From positions 1,054,001 to 1,118,000 of the forward strand of contig LT629697.1 in assembly GCA_900100325.1 (NCBI GenBank): DNA of 64,000 nt. Reading direction: 5' to 3'. The position numbers and the translations under genes are program-made. The DNA comes from Frankineae bacterium MT45 (GTDB taxonomy: Bacteria > Actinomycetota > Actinomycetes > Mycobacteriales > Jatrophihabitantaceae). The notes below the pieces were generated by a model. That model had not been told where the DNA came from. It saw nothing but the letters and a program-made list of their open reading frames with translations, and ran no database searches. Positions 17,656 through 26,897 of this stretch are shown in pieces (the stretch's first letter is position 1; each line of letters starts with the position of its first letter).

Positions 17656-18282
17656 GTGTCCACGGTCAGCGGAACCAACATGATCGGGACGAAAGGTGTG
17701 CCCCGCCCCGAGCGGGAGGCGCAGATTCTGCTGGCTGCTATCGACGTCTTCGCTGCGAACGGCTATGCGGCGGCGGCGATCGTCGACATCGCCGACCGGG
17801 CCGGCATCTCGAAACCGCTGATTTATCAGTACTTCGGATCGAAGGACCAGCTCTATCTGCGGTGCCTGGCCCAGGTCTCAGACGATCTGATCGAGCGCAT
17901 CGAAGAGACCATGAAGCGCGAGGATCCGTGGATAAGTTCGCTGCTGGGGACGATGCGGGCCATCTTCGAGGCGCTGGAGCCGTATCCGAGTGCCTGGCGG
18001 CTCGTCTTCGATCCATCCCTGCCGACCGACGGACTGCTCTACAGCCGGGCGCGCGCATATCAAGCACGGACGGCGGCGCTGGCCGCGATCGGAACCGAGC
18101 GGTTCCTCCGAGCCCGGGGCAATCGAAGTTCGCTGGACGCCTCTGCCCTGACGAGTGCCTGGATCAACATCATCCATGCGCTGATCACCTGGTGGATCGA
18201 TCACCCGCGAGAGTCGGCTGATGCGATGATTCAGCGCTGCTCGCGGCTGCTCAACGCCATTGTTTCGCCGGAGATCGCGTAA
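17656..18282 (+). CDS. TetR family transcriptional regulator
   Basis: A 208-residue repressor. The DNA-binding region reads ILLAAIDVFAANGYAAAAIVDIADRAGISKPLIYQYFGSKDQ, a textbook TetR helix-turn-helix (residues about 23-64). The remaining residues are a helical ligand-binding domain. It is divergent from the fatty acid hydroxylase gene and shares its 84-bp intergenic region, which holds a perfect 7-6-7 inverted repeat. Autoregulation and control of the hydroxylase are inferred. GTG 17656 is taken as start; ATG 17680 is possible. Confidence 0.9.
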   Translation: MSTVSGTNMIGTKGVPRPEREAQILLAAIDVFAANGYAAAAIVDIADRAGISKPLIYQYFGSKDQLYLRCLAQVSDDLIERIEETMKREDPWISSLLGTMRAIFEALEPYPSAWRLVFDPSLPTDGLLYSRARAYQARTAALAAIGTERFLRARGNRSSLDASALTSAWINIIHALITWWIDHPRESADAMIQRCSRLLNAIVSPEIA

Positions 18283-18490
18283 CTCTCGGCTTGTGTTGGT
18301 CTTTCATGCTGATCCAGCCGGGGCAGCTCGATTCTTGAACCCTGAGCCGTAAGGCCCGCGCGACTGAGCACGCGACGCCCCGATCGCCCGAGGCATTGCT
18401 CGCGCGTTGTCGGCGGCGCCTGGCGTCGTGCCTGATCGGCTCGGACTGGTGCTTGCTCGCCTCGCCCGTGGGTGGCGCGCAAGAGCTGTC

Positions 18491-18814
18491 TCAGGCGGAG
18501 TTGAACGGCCAGCCCGTCTCGGGGCCGTTGCGCTGGGCGCGCCGCACAAGTGCGTCGGCGGTCACCCGAATCTCAGCCTCGACGTCGACGCCGGTCTGAT
18601 CGGCCAGCAGATAAAGGCCGTAGGCCAATTCACCGAGGCGCGGAGCCCAGTCGGCCGGCGGCCGGAAGGGGCGGCGGCCGCGCTCGGTGGCCGCGGTGGC
18701 CGTCGCCGCGAGAGCGCCGAGCTGTGTCTGAAGTTCCAGCAACAGCGCAGTGGCGGTTGCGTGGAGGTCGGCGGCGTCCGAACTGGCCGCCACCACCTGA
18801 GCCGGCGACGTCAT
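18491..18814 (-). CDS. Small MazG-like helical protein
   Basis: A 107-residue protein from ATG 18814; an in-frame TTG at 18892 would add 26 residues. It is all-helical in appearance. The segment WAPRLGELAYGLYLLADQTGVDVEAEIRVTADALVRR resembles the C-terminal part of MazG-like nucleotide pyrophosphohydrolases, but the acidic metal-binding pattern is incomplete, so activity is doubtful. Assignment rests on this resemblance only. It is divergent from the DUF222/HNH gene. Confidence 0.55.
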   Translation of the reverse strand: MTSPAQVVAASSDAADLHATATALLLELQTQLGALAATATAATERGRRPFRPPADWAPRLGELAYGLYLLADQTGVDVEAEIRVTADALVRRAQRNGPETGWPFNSA

Positions 18815-19054
18815 CTGGGGGCCTGCCCGCTCACCGGGCTCAGGTCTGTAGTCACGCCTCGAACTTAGCCGACCGTCACTGCTGCTGACCAATTGGCGAG
18901 TCTGCGAGTGAGTATCCGAGTTTCGCTGTGGATACTCGCACGAAAGTGTCAGAGGCTTCAGGTACGTTCTGGCGGGGTCGTCTATGCCGTCTGTGGCGCT
19001 AGAATCCCCTGTGTTTTATTGATGATTCGGGTAGTCAGCTCACACTTCTTCGGG

Positions 19055-19060
19055 TAAACT
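19055..19060 (+). promoter_or_regulatory. -10 box TAAACT, leaderless start for the DUF222/HNH gene
   Basis: TAAACT, 6 nt, then ATG 19067. The identical box and spacing precede cysS at the other end of the window. Confidence 0.5.
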
Positions 19061-19066
19061 GACGGC

Positions 19067-20425
19067 ATGGTTGAGGGGCCAGATCAGATCTCAGGAGTGG
19101 GCGCGTCGGCAAAAGTCGCTGCCCTCCTCGGGCCGCTCAGCGAAGCGATCAATGCCGTCTTCGGGGCTCAGCTCGAGTCGTTCACCTCGGCCGAACTGCT
19201 CGAACTTCTGCAGGGCTGGGAATCCTGTACTCGCCGCGAAGTCGCGGTCGATCATCTTCTTGTGGCCGCGCTCATGGCTCGTGGCCTGGCCGATGAGTAC
19301 GGGTTCTCTGCTCCGGCCGCGCTCCTCGCCGATCTGCTTCGGTTGGATCCGCGGGAGGCCAAGGCCCGCGTCCGCGCGGCGGAGGACCTCGGTCCGCGCA
19401 CCGGATTCACCGGCGAGCCACTCGAATCGGTCTTCCCTCTGGTCGCCGCGGAGCAGAAGGCTGGGGCCATCTCGGCCCGGCACGCCCAAGTCATCGTTGC
19501 AACACTGGGCGGGTTGAGCGCGGAGTTGGACTTTGAACACGGCGCCGCCATCCAGGCCACACTCGTTGAGCAGTCCCGGTGGTTCGCCCCCAACGAACTG
19601 GCGAAAGTCGCGGCCCGGATCGTCGCCCATCTCGACCCCGATGGCGCTGCCCCGACGGACGCCAAGCAGCAGCGCGACCGGTGCTTCACGCTGGGAAAGC
19701 GGGACGACGGGATGGTGATCCCAACCGGTGCGCTGACTCCAGCCTGTGGCGCGGCGTCGGAGGCCGTTCTCGACTCGCTCTCCGCGCCTCTGCCGGTCAC
19801 TGATTCAGATGGCGGCGTGCTGGAGCCTGATCGCCGGACCCCGGCCCAGCGTCGCCACGACGCGCTCCTCGACGCCTCGCGCCGGCTGTTGGCCGACGGC
19901 GGGTTGCCGAACAGCGGTGGGGTGGCGACGACACTGCTGATCACCATGACCGAAGAACAGTTCCGCACCCAACGGGGCTTCGCCTCGACCAGCCACGGCG
20001 ACCTCATCTCAATTCCCGAGACAATGAGCCTGGCTGAGGAGGCGGATGTCGTGTCGGTGGTTCTCAACGCGGAGGGTGGAGTGCTCAGCCACGGTCGGAC
20101 TCGCCGGCTTGCCTCACCCGCGCAGCGCCTGGCCCTCTTTGCCCGAGACCGCGGCTGCACTTTCCCGAGTTGCTCAATCCCTGCTCAATGGACGCAAGTC
20201 CACCATCAGACGCCCTGGCAGTACGGCGGTGAGACCTCCGTTCAGACGACGGCGTTGCTCTGCGGACATCACCATCGGAACTTCGAGAAGATGGGGTGGA
20301 GCCTGACCATGCCCGACGGCGTGCCGTGGTGGGTTCCGCCCAGACACATCGATCCAGCGCAGACCCCGAGGAGGAACCACCGACATCACCCACCGAACGC
20401 TGCCACCGGCATGGCACCGGTCTGA
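19067..20425 (+). CDS. DUF222 domain protein with C-terminal HNH endonuclease domain
   Basis: A 452-residue member of the actinobacterial 13E12-repeat family. Residues about 45-310 form the DUF222 domain (AAALLADLLRLDPREAKARVRAAEDL and so on). The C-terminus carries the HNH nuclease: CTFPSCS, then QVHHQTPWQYGGETSVQTTALLCGHHHRNFE, with the His-His and Asn/His metal-binding residues present. These genes are abundant and scattered in actinobacteria and are often treated as mobile-element-derived; their function is not established. It is a lone gene here with no adjacent integrase. Confidence 0.9.
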   Translation: MVEGPDQISGVGASAKVAALLGPLSEAINAVFGAQLESFTSAELLELLQGWESCTRREVAVDHLLVAALMARGLADEYGFSAPAALLADLLRLDPREAKARVRAAEDLGPRTGFTGEPLESVFPLVAAEQKAGAISARHAQVIVATLGGLSAELDFEHGAAIQATLVEQSRWFAPNELAKVAARIVAHLDPDGAAPTDAKQQRDRCFTLGKRDDGMVIPTGALTPACGAASEAVLDSLSAPLPVTDSDGGVLEPDRRTPAQRRHDALLDASRRLLADGGLPNSGGVATTLLITMTEEQFRTQRGFASTSHGDLISIPETMSLAEEADVVSVVLNAEGGVLSHGRTRRLASPAQRLALFARDRGCTFPSCSIPAQWTQVHHQTPWQYGGETSVQTTALLCGHHHRNFEKMGWSLTMPDGVPWWVPPRHIDPAQTPRRNHRHHPPNAATGMAPV

Positions 20426-20783
20426 GTTGGCTCCCGCCTGCCTTGGCACAAGTCCGATTCGGGACCGCCTGAGCTGGTGTCGCCCTGTGCTGGTACAGCT
20501 CTGAGTCCCACCCTCCGTGTTGGTGCTAGTCAGGTTCGCGCTGGCCCGACCTGGCACCGGTCACCGTTGTCGCGCCAGTCCGAGATAGCACCGTCGCGAG
20601 TAAGGTGCGCCACACGGTCGGGCGAGGGGATCGGCGCTCTGGGAGCATCGGCGCGGGCAGCGAACCGACCGACAGGCTCAGTCGCCGACCTCCGCGTAGG
20701 CTCGATCACTGCATTGAGGCGCGCGGGCAACCGCGTCAGGAAGCGCCACCCAAAGAACCACGACCACTGAGGACGTTCGAACC
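20426..20783. other. Gene-free gap of 358 bp
   Basis: No open frame, RNA gene or strong hairpin was recognised. TAAGGT near 20600 could be a -10 box. GAGGA about 9 nt before GTG 20784 is the likely ribosome site of the next gene. Confidence 0.5.
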
Positions 20784-21662
20784 GTGACTTCTGCTCCACC
20801 GCGTCTGCGGGTTGGCGTCGTCGGCACCGGTCGGGTCGGATCGGTGCTCGGAGCGGCGCTGCTGCGGGCCGGTCATCACGTGGTCGCGGCCAGCGGCGTA
20901 TCCGACCGCTCCCAGTCCTACGCCCAACGGCTGCTACCCGGCGTGCCGATCCTGCCGCCGGACGAGGTCGTCGCTGATGCCGACCTGGTCCTGCTCGCCG
21001 TCCCGGACGACGCGCTGCGGTCGCTCGTCACCGGACTGGCCGCAACCGACGTCTGGCGTCCGGGGACGCTCGTCGCGCACACCTCTGGCGCCTACGGCAT
21101 CAGCATCCTCGACGCCGCGGCCGCCCGGGGCGTCGTGCCCCTCGCTCTGCATCCGGTGATGACCTTCGCCGGGCGTCCGGAGGATCTCGACCGACTCGAC
21201 GGAGCTGCGTTCGGTGTCACCTCGACCGACGAGATGCGCCCGGTCGCCGAGGCGCTCGTCGTGCAGATCGGCGGCGAGCCGGTCTGGGTGCCGGAACTTG
21301 CCCGTCCGATGTACCACGCTGCGCTCAGCATCGGCGCCAACTACCTGGTCACGATCGTCAATGATTCGCTGGACCTTCTCGATGCGGCCGGCGTCGAACA
21401 GTCGGCCCGTCTGATCGCACCGCTACTGAGTGCGGCCCTGGACAACGTGCTCCGGCTCCGTGACGGTGCCCTCACCGGCCCGGTCTCACGGGGTGACGTC
21501 GCCACCGTCGCCACTCACCTGACCACGCTGCGCGCCCAGGCGCCGCAGACCGTCGCCGCGTACATCGCCATGGCCAGGCGCACCGCCGAACGGGCCAACG
21601 CCGCCGGACAGCTGCGGGCCGATGCCCTCGAAGCGGTAACCGCGATACTGGACCAGTCATGA
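20784..21662 (+). CDS. Rossmann-like / DUF2520 oxidoreductase-like protein
   Basis: A 292-residue protein. The N-terminal NAD(P)-binding motif is VGVVGTGRVGSVLGAALLRAGH (residues about 9-30). The central DLVLLAVPDDALRSLV and SGAYG segments and the DUF2520 C-terminal domain (HPVMTFAG, YHAALSIGANYLVTIVNDSLDLL) follow. It is the equivalent of Rv3603c, which precedes panC in mycobacteria, and resembles ketopantoate-reductase folds. A role in pantothenate synthesis is suggested by location but not demonstrated. Its stop overlaps panC in ATGA. Confidence 0.9.
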   Translation: MTSAPPRLRVGVVGTGRVGSVLGAALLRAGHHVVAASGVSDRSQSYAQRLLPGVPILPPDEVVADADLVLLAVPDDALRSLVTGLAATDVWRPGTLVAHTSGAYGISILDAAAARGVVPLALHPVMTFAGRPEDLDRLDGAAFGVTSTDEMRPVAEALVVQIGGEPVWVPELARPMYHAALSIGANYLVTIVNDSLDLLDAAGVEQSARLIAPLLSAALDNVLRLRDGALTGPVSRGDVATVATHLTTLRAQAPQTVAAYIAMARRTAERANAAGQLRADALEAVTAILDQS

Positions 21663-22603
21663 ACGAACCCGTCAACGTCGTACATAGCCGCAGCGAATTC
21701 CTCGCGGCCCGGGCCAAACTCCCCGGAGCCCAGCGGTCGGGCGCTCAGCAGTTCGGTGAGAGCGGCACGCTCGGCGTCGTCCTCACCATGGGCGCACTTC
21801 ACGACGGGCACGCCGCGCTGATGGACGCCGCCCGGGCCGAGTGCGATTCGTTGGTCGCCACCGTCTTCGTCAATCCGCTGCAGTTCGGTGACCCGGCCGA
21901 CCTCAGCCGCTACCCGCGCACCCTCGAGGCCGATGTGGCGATCGCCCGCGACCATGGCGTCGATCTCCTCTGGGCCCCCGGAGTCAGCGACGTCTACACG
22001 GCCGGCGAGGTAGAGGTGACGCTCAACTCCGGACGCCTCGGCCAGGAACTGGAGGGGTCGGCGCGCCCCGGGCACTTCGACGGCATGCTCACCGTCGTCG
22101 CCAAATTCCTCAACATCATCCGCCCCGACCGTGCCTACTTCGGCGAGAAGGACTACCAGCAACTCACGCTCATCAAGCGGATGGTGGCCGACCTCGACCT
22201 CGGGCCGCAGATCGTCGGAGTCCCCACCGTCCGGGAGTCCGACGGCCTTGCCCTATCGAGTCGGAACGTGTTCCTGTCGGCCGAGGAGCGCGCCCGGTCA
22301 CTCGCCCTCAGCGGGGCGTTGACCGCCGGTCGCGATGCTGCCGGCGCTGGTGCGGATGCCGCCCTAGTAGCCGCCCAGCGCGTCCTTGACGAGGCGGGTA
22401 TCACCGCCGATTACTTGGCGCTGCGGGGAAACGACCTGGGCTCCCCGCGCCCCGGCGAGGCGGCCCGCCTGTTGGTTGCGGCCAAGTTCGGCGCGACCCG
22501 CCTCATCGACAACATCGGTATCGACGTCCTCGCCGGCCGGCCGACGGCTGCCGACGGGGCGTCGGCTGCGAACGAGCAGGCGCTCCGGAGCGATCAGGCA
22601 TGA
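21659..22603 (+). CDS. panC: Pantothenate synthetase (pantoate-beta-alanine ligase)
   Basis: Joins pantoate and beta-alanine using ATP to make pantothenate for CoA synthesis. It has 314 residues. Key motifs are MGALHDGHAALM (the HxGH nucleotide-binding type), VFVNPLQFG, FGEKDYQQLTLIKRMV and SDGLALSSRN. A poorly conserved insertion (residues about 20-35) lies before the first motif. It overlaps both the upstream DUF2520 gene and nadB by 4 nt, so CoA and NAD precursor synthesis are translationally linked. panD, which makes the beta-alanine, is 16 kb away. Confidence 0.96.
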   Translation: MNEPVNVVHSRSEFLAARAKLPGAQRSGAQQFGESGTLGVVLTMGALHDGHAALMDAARAECDSLVATVFVNPLQFGDPADLSRYPRTLEADVAIARDHGVDLLWAPGVSDVYTAGEVEVTLNSGRLGQELEGSARPGHFDGMLTVVAKFLNIIRPDRAYFGEKDYQQLTLIKRMVADLDLGPQIVGVPTVRESDGLALSSRNVFLSAEERARSLALSGALTAGRDAAGAGADAALVAAQRVLDEAGITADYLALRGNDLGSPRPGEAARLLVAAKFGATRLIDNIGIDVLAGRPTAADGASAANEQALRSDQA

Positions 22604-24321
22604 GAAGCGCGACGTCATCCGTCGGCGTACCCCGCCGCCTCGCATCGGCCGAAGAGGGCTGGAGCGCCGAGACCGACGTCGTCATCGTCGGGTCAGGTAT
22701 CGCCGGGCTCACCACAGCACTGCAGATCGCCCGTCACTCGAGCCTGCGAATCATGCTTGTGACAAAGGACGTTCTCTCCGCCGGATCGACCCGGTGGGCC
22801 CAGGGCGGCATCGCCGCCGCACTCGGAATCGGTGACACTCCGGAGCAGCACCTGGCCGACACGCTGGTCGCCGGGGCCGGAATCTGCGATGAGGATGCGG
22901 TGCGTCTGCTGGTGCGCGAGGGTCCGGCCGCGGTCCGCGATCTGGCCGCCTTGGGTGCGCGCTTCGACCTCGCCCAGGACGGGGCGATCTCACTGACCCG
23001 CGAAGGCGGGCACCACCGCGACCGGATCGCGCACGCCGGCGGAGACGCGACCGGCGCCGAGATCGAACGAGCCCTGGTCGCCCGGGTCCTCGGGGCCTCC
23101 GGGGTCGAGGCGATCGAACACGCGCTGGTACTGGATCTACTGAAAACATCGGATGGTTCGGTGGCCGGCGTCACCCTGCACGTGATGGGCGAGGGGCAGC
23201 GCGACGGGGTCGGTTCGCTGCGAGCCCGGGCGGTTGTGCTGGCCACCGGCGGGTTCGGGCAGGTCTTCGCCTCGACCACCAACCCGAATGTCGCCACCGG
23301 CGACGGGGTCGCCGCCGCCATTCGTGCCGGCGCCGTGGTCCGCGACCTGGAGTTCGTCCAGTTCCACCCCACGGTCGCCTGGCTCGGCAGCCGCTCCCGC
23401 GGTCAGCAGCCGCTGGTGAGCGAGGCCGTCCGCGGCGAGGGCGCCTTCCTGGTCGACGACGCGGGAGTGCGCTTCATGCAGGGGCAGCACGAACTGGCCG
23501 ATCTCGCCCCGCGCGACGTCGTGGCCAAGGCGATCCTGCGCCGCATGCAAGAGACCGGCGCCGAGCACATGTGGCTCGATGCGCGCCACTTCGGCACCGA
23601 GAAGTGGCGGGTCCGGTTCCCGACCATCTACGCCACCCTTGGGTCGCTGGGCATCGACCCGGCTCAGGACCTTATCCCGGTGGTGCCGGCCGCGCACTAC
23701 GCCTCCGGGGGCGTCCACACCGACCTGCTCGGACAGACGAACCTGCCCGGCCTCTACGCCTGCGGGGAGACGGCCTGCACCGGTGTCCACGGCGCGAACC
23801 GGCTGGCCTCGAACTCCCTCCTCGAGGGGCTCGTCTTCGGACGGCGGATCGCGGCCACCCTGGTCGAGACGCTGGTCGAGCCGGCGCCGGCCCCGGCGAC
23901 GGTCCCCTCAGCTGAACCCGCGGCCGTCCTGGCCGCCGAGGTACGCCCCGCGCTGCAGCAGATCATGAGCGAGCATGCCGGCGTGCTGCGTGACGCCAAG
24001 GGACTAGACGCCGCTGCCCGGGCGCTGGCCGAACTCGGCGCACACAGCTGCGACGAGCCGGGCACCGAGCACTGGGAGGCGACCAACCTCTTCACCGTCG
24101 CCACCGCGCTGGTCGAGGCGGCCCAGTTACGCGAGGAGACGCGCGGGTCGCACTGGCGTGAGGACTTCGCCGAGCGCGACGACGAGCACTGGCGTGGCCA
24201 CCTCGACACCCGACTCGTCGACCGGACCGAACCGACCGCGACGGTCGCTGGTGGCCTCGCGCCCGAGATGCTCGTCAATCCGTTGCCCATCCCAACCCTC
24301 ACCACGGAGTTCACCCGATGA
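22600..24321 (+). CDS. nadB: L-aspartate oxidase
   Basis: An FAD enzyme converting L-aspartate to iminoaspartate, the first step of de novo NAD synthesis. It has 573 residues. The dinucleotide motif VVIVGSGIAGLTTALQIA follows a 25-residue lead. Other landmarks are STRWAQGGIAAAL, EGGHHRDRIAHAGGDATG, VVLATGGFGQVFASTTNP, EFVQFHPT and the near-C-terminal GVHGANRLASNSLLEGLVFG. ATG 22600 lies in an ATGA overlap with panC, and the stop overlaps nadC likewise. nadA, normally a partner, is not in the window. Confidence 0.97.
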   Translation: MRSATSSVGVPRRLASAEEGWSAETDVVIVGSGIAGLTTALQIARHSSLRIMLVTKDVLSAGSTRWAQGGIAAALGIGDTPEQHLADTLVAGAGICDEDAVRLLVREGPAAVRDLAALGARFDLAQDGAISLTREGGHHRDRIAHAGGDATGAEIERALVARVLGASGVEAIEHALVLDLLKTSDGSVAGVTLHVMGEGQRDGVGSLRARAVVLATGGFGQVFASTTNPNVATGDGVAAAIRAGAVVRDLEFVQFHPTVAWLGSRSRGQQPLVSEAVRGEGAFLVDDAGVRFMQGQHELADLAPRDVVAKAILRRMQETGAEHMWLDARHFGTEKWRVRFPTIYATLGSLGIDPAQDLIPVVPAAHYASGGVHTDLLGQTNLPGLYACGETACTGVHGANRLASNSLLEGLVFGRRIAATLVETLVEPAPAPATVPSAEPAAVLAAEVRPALQQIMSEHAGVLRDAKGLDAAARALAELGAHSCDEPGTEHWEATNLFTVATALVEAAQLREETRGSHWREDFAERDDEHWRGHLDTRLVDRTEPTATVAGGLAPEMLVNPLPIPTLTTEFTR

Positions 24322-25205
24322 CATTCGTCGATCCCAGTGTCCGTGCCGTCGTCGAGTCGGCCGGCCTCGAGCCGTGGCGGGTCGACGAGGTGATCACTCG
24401 GGCGCTGGAGGAGGACATCGGCGCCGATGGTGACGTGACCACCAATTCGGTCATCCCGCCGACCCAGGTCGCTTCGGCTGACCTGGTGCCGCGCAGTTCC
24501 GGCGTGGTCGCTGGTCTTCCCGTAGCCGCGTGGGCCTTCGACGTGGTCGGGGAGGGGCGGCTGCGAGTCGAGTTCGGCACGGTGGACGGCAGTAGCGTCA
24601 CTCCGGGCGAGGTGCTGGCGACGGTGACTGGACCCGTGCGTGACATCTTGACCGCCGAGCGCACCGCGCTGAACCTGCTCTGCCACCTGTCGGGGGTGGC
24701 GTCGCTGACCCGGGATTGGGTCGACGCAGTGGCCGGCACTGGCGCCCAGATTCGCGACACCCGCAAGACCATGCCCGGGCTGCGGGCGCTGGAGAAGTAC
24801 GCCGTGCGCTGCGGCGGCGGTGTGAACCACCGGATGTCGCTCTCGGATGCGGCGCTGGTGAAGGACAATCACGTCGCGGCGGCCGGCGGGGTGGCGCAGG
24901 CGTTCGAGCTCGTCCGGGAGGCCTACCCCGAACTCTCCATCGAGGTGGAGGCCGACACCGTCGAGCAGGCCCGAGAGGCGATCGAGGCCGGTGCCCAACT
25001 GGTCCTGCTGGACAACATGTCTTCCGCCTCGCTGCGTGAGGTGGTTCGCATCGCGGCTGGCTTCGAAGGCGTGAAGCTCGAGGCCTCCGGTGGGCTCACC
25101 CTCGCCAGGGCCCGCGAAGTGGCCGAGACCGGCGTCGACTATCTTTCCGTCGGGGCCCTGACGCACTCCGCGCCGGTCCTCGACATCGGCCTGGACCTGA
25201 GCTAA
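24318..25205 (+). CDS. nadC: Nicotinate-nucleotide pyrophosphorylase (quinolinate phosphoribosyltransferase)
   Basis: Converts quinolinate and PRPP to nicotinate mononucleotide. It has 295 residues. Visible signatures are EEDIGADGDVTTNSVIP, AERTALNLLCHLSGVAS, RDTRKTMPGLRALEKYAV and GGGVNHRMSLSDAALVKDNHV, followed by the barrel end ASGGLTLARAREVAETGVDYLSVGALTHS. It is the last gene of panC-nadB-nadC; a strong inverted repeat lies 10 nt after its stop. Confidence 0.97.
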   Translation: MTFVDPSVRAVVESAGLEPWRVDEVITRALEEDIGADGDVTTNSVIPPTQVASADLVPRSSGVVAGLPVAAWAFDVVGEGRLRVEFGTVDGSSVTPGEVLATVTGPVRDILTAERTALNLLCHLSGVASLTRDWVDAVAGTGAQIRDTRKTMPGLRALEKYAVRCGGGVNHRMSLSDAALVKDNHVAAAGGVAQAFELVREAYPELSIEVEADTVEQAREAIEAGAQLVLLDNMSSASLREVVRIAAGFEGVKLEASGGLTLARAREVAETGVDYLSVGALTHSAPVLDIGLDLS

Positions 25206-25215
25206 CCCCTTCCGG

Positions 25216-25257
25216 TTTTGGCAAGATGACCGGCGATTCCGGGTCACCTTGCCAAAA
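25216..25257. terminator. Inverted repeat between nadC and coaX
   Basis: TTTTGGCAAGATGACC (25216-25231) pairs with GGTCACCTTGCCAAAA (25242-25257) over 16 positions with one mismatch, around a 10-nt loop. It begins 10 nt after the nadC stop and ends about 25 nt before coaX. There is no trailing U-tract, so it may be a protein-binding site or processing hairpin as readily as a terminator. Confidence 0.6.
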
Positions 25258-25282
25258 GCGCAGAGAGAGAACGGTGCGGCAC

Positions 25283-26047
25283 ATGCTGCTTGCGATTGAC
25301 ATCGGCAACACGAATACGGTGCTGGGCATCTTCGACGGGGAGAAGCTCGACCACTCGTGGCGCATCAAGACCGATGCCCGCAGTACGGCCGACGAACTCG
25401 CGCTCACGTTCCGCGGGCTGCTGGCCGAGCACGCCGTCGACGGTGTCGCCGCCTGCTCAACCGTCCCGGCCGCCATGCGCGAACTGCGCGTCATGCTCGA
25501 GCGCTACTACCCGGGGCTGCCGACGGTGCTGGTCGAGCCGGGCGTGCGGACCGGGGTCAGCCTGCAGTACGAGAACCCGAAGGAGGTCGGCGCCGACCGG
25601 ATCGTCAACACGCTGGCCGCTTTCCATCTCGTGCACGGCCCGGCGATCGTCGTCGACTTCGGCACCACCACCAACTTCGACGTCGTCAGCGCCAAGGGCG
25701 AGTTCATGGGCGGCGCGCTCGCCCCCGGCATCGAGATCTCCCTGGACGCACTGGCGGCCCGGGCCGCGCAGCTGCGCAAGGTGGAGCTGGTGATTCCCCG
25801 TTCGCCGATCGGCAAGAGCACCGTTGAGGCACTTCAGTCCGGAATTCTCTACGGGTTCGCCGGGCAGGTCGACGGGTTGGTGCGGCGGCTAAGCCGCGAG
25901 CTGATGCCCGACGCCCCGGAGTCGGTTGAGGTGATCGCCACCGGCGGCCTCGCGCCGCTGATGACCGACAACTCCGAGACGATCACCCGCTTCGAGCCCG
26001 ATCTCACCCTGCTCGGGCTGCGGCTGATCTACGAACGCAACGCCTGA
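25283..26047 (+). CDS. coaX: Type III pantothenate kinase
   Basis: Phosphorylates pantothenate, the committing step of CoA synthesis. It has 254 residues. The ASKHA-fold phosphate motif LLAIDIGNTNTVLGIFDG opens the protein. NPKEVGADRIVNTLAAF, VVDFGTTTNFDVV and the GGALAPGIEISLDALAARAAQL segment follow, all typical of CoaX. ATG 25283 matches the family N-terminus; GTG 25274, three codons earlier, has a better spaced GAGAG ribosome site and may be the true start. It completes the panC...coaX block before the accessory region. Confidence 0.95.
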   Translation: MLLAIDIGNTNTVLGIFDGEKLDHSWRIKTDARSTADELALTFRGLLAEHAVDGVAACSTVPAAMRELRVMLERYYPGLPTVLVEPGVRTGVSLQYENPKEVGADRIVNTLAAFHLVHGPAIVVDFGTTTNFDVVSAKGEFMGGALAPGIEISLDALAARAAQLRKVELVIPRSPIGKSTVEALQSGILYGFAGQVDGLVRRLSRELMPDAPESVEVIATGGLAPLMTDNSETITRFEPDLTLLGLRLIYERNA

Positions 26048-26087
26048 CCGCTGTTCGGCCCACTGGGCTTCTGCGCAGGCCCGGGCC

Positions 26088-26882
26088 TCAGGCCCGAGCG
26101 GCCCGCAGCGCGATGGTGGTGTAGCCGACGTCGATCAGCTCCCCGGACGGCACCTCTGCCTCGAGGCGGGCGCGGATGGTGGCCAGCAGTTGGCTCCGCT
26201 CGTCGGCGTCCATCGCGATCACGTACGAGCGTGAACTGATCAGCTCGAGAACGCCGTCGACGCTCAGGGCCTGGCTGTGGTCGAAGTCGCGGCGTTCCGT
26301 CGTCGCGAAGAAGTGACGATCGAGCTCGATCGGGGTGTTCTGCTCCGGCCGCAGCTGCTTCGCCGTCCGCCCCATGCTCCGGCTGGCCGCCACGCTCGCC
26401 GCGTCGAAGGCGTTGAAGGTTGAGGATGCCGGATCGCGGCGGTTCCAGAGCAGGCCGGCCACGCCGCCTGGGCGCAGCACCCGTGCCATCTCCGCATCGG
26501 CCGCCGGTCGATCGAACCAATGGAAGGCCGAGCCGACGACGACCGCATCCACGCTGGCGTCCGGGAGGTCGATCGCCTCGGCCGATCCCAACCGCGAGTC
26601 GATTGTCGGGAAGTGCTCACGCAGCCGCGCCAGCATGTTGGGAGACGGGTCGATGGCGGTCACCGTGAGCCCGCGGGCCACCAGCGAGCGGGTCAGCTTG
26701 CCGGTTCCGGCCCCCAGGTCGAGTACTTCGCGGGCGTCACCGGGCAGGATCCAGTCGAGCGCCGCGTCTGGGAATCCGGGACGGGCGCGGTCATAGACGT
26801 CCGCAGCCCCGTCGAAAGTGGCGGCTAAGCGTCGACGATCAGCCGCCCCAAGACGGCGATGCGGGACACCGGGAAACGTCAC
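26088..26882 (-). CDS. Class I SAM-dependent methyltransferase
   Basis: A 264-residue methyltransferase of the Methyltransf_11 type. SAM-binding motif I is VLDLGAGTGKLTRSLVARG at about residues 53-71. The acidic post-I residue is in VTAIDPSPNML, and VDAVVVGSAFHWFDRPAADAEMARVLRPGG covers motifs II and III. The FHW segment is frequent in small-molecule methyltransferases of this group. The substrate is unknown. It is convergent with coaX, with a GC-rich gap of 40 bp, and starts with GTG 26882. Confidence 0.88.
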   Translation of the reverse strand: MTFPGVPHRRLGAADRRRLAATFDGAADVYDRARPGFPDAALDWILPGDAREVLDLGAGTGKLTRSLVARGLTVTAIDPSPNMLARLREHFPTIDSRLGSAEAIDLPDASVDAVVVGSAFHWFDRPAADAEMARVLRPGGVAGLLWNRRDPASSTFNAFDAASVAASRSMGRTAKQLRPEQNTPIELDRHFFATTERRDFDHSQALSVDGVLELISSRSYVIAMDADERSQLLATIRARLEAEVPSGELIDVGYTTIALRAARA

Positions 26883-26888
26883 GCCTCA

Positions 26889-26894
26889 AACGTA
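26889..26894 (-). promoter_or_regulatory. -10 box TACGTT, leaderless start for the methyltransferase
   Basis: On the minus strand TACGTT is followed by 6 nt and GTG 26882. It lies just past the acyltransferase stop, so the methyltransferase can be transcribed independently. Confidence 0.45.
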
Positions 26895-26897
26895 GCG

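Noticed and set aside
18283..18490. Possible RNA gene or promoter in the gap after the second TetR gene
   Set aside because: No cloverleaf, strong hairpin or conserved box could be found.
23754..25247. 497-residue minus-strand frame opposite nadB/nadC
   Set aside because: nadB and nadC are certain; the opposite frame shows no motif.
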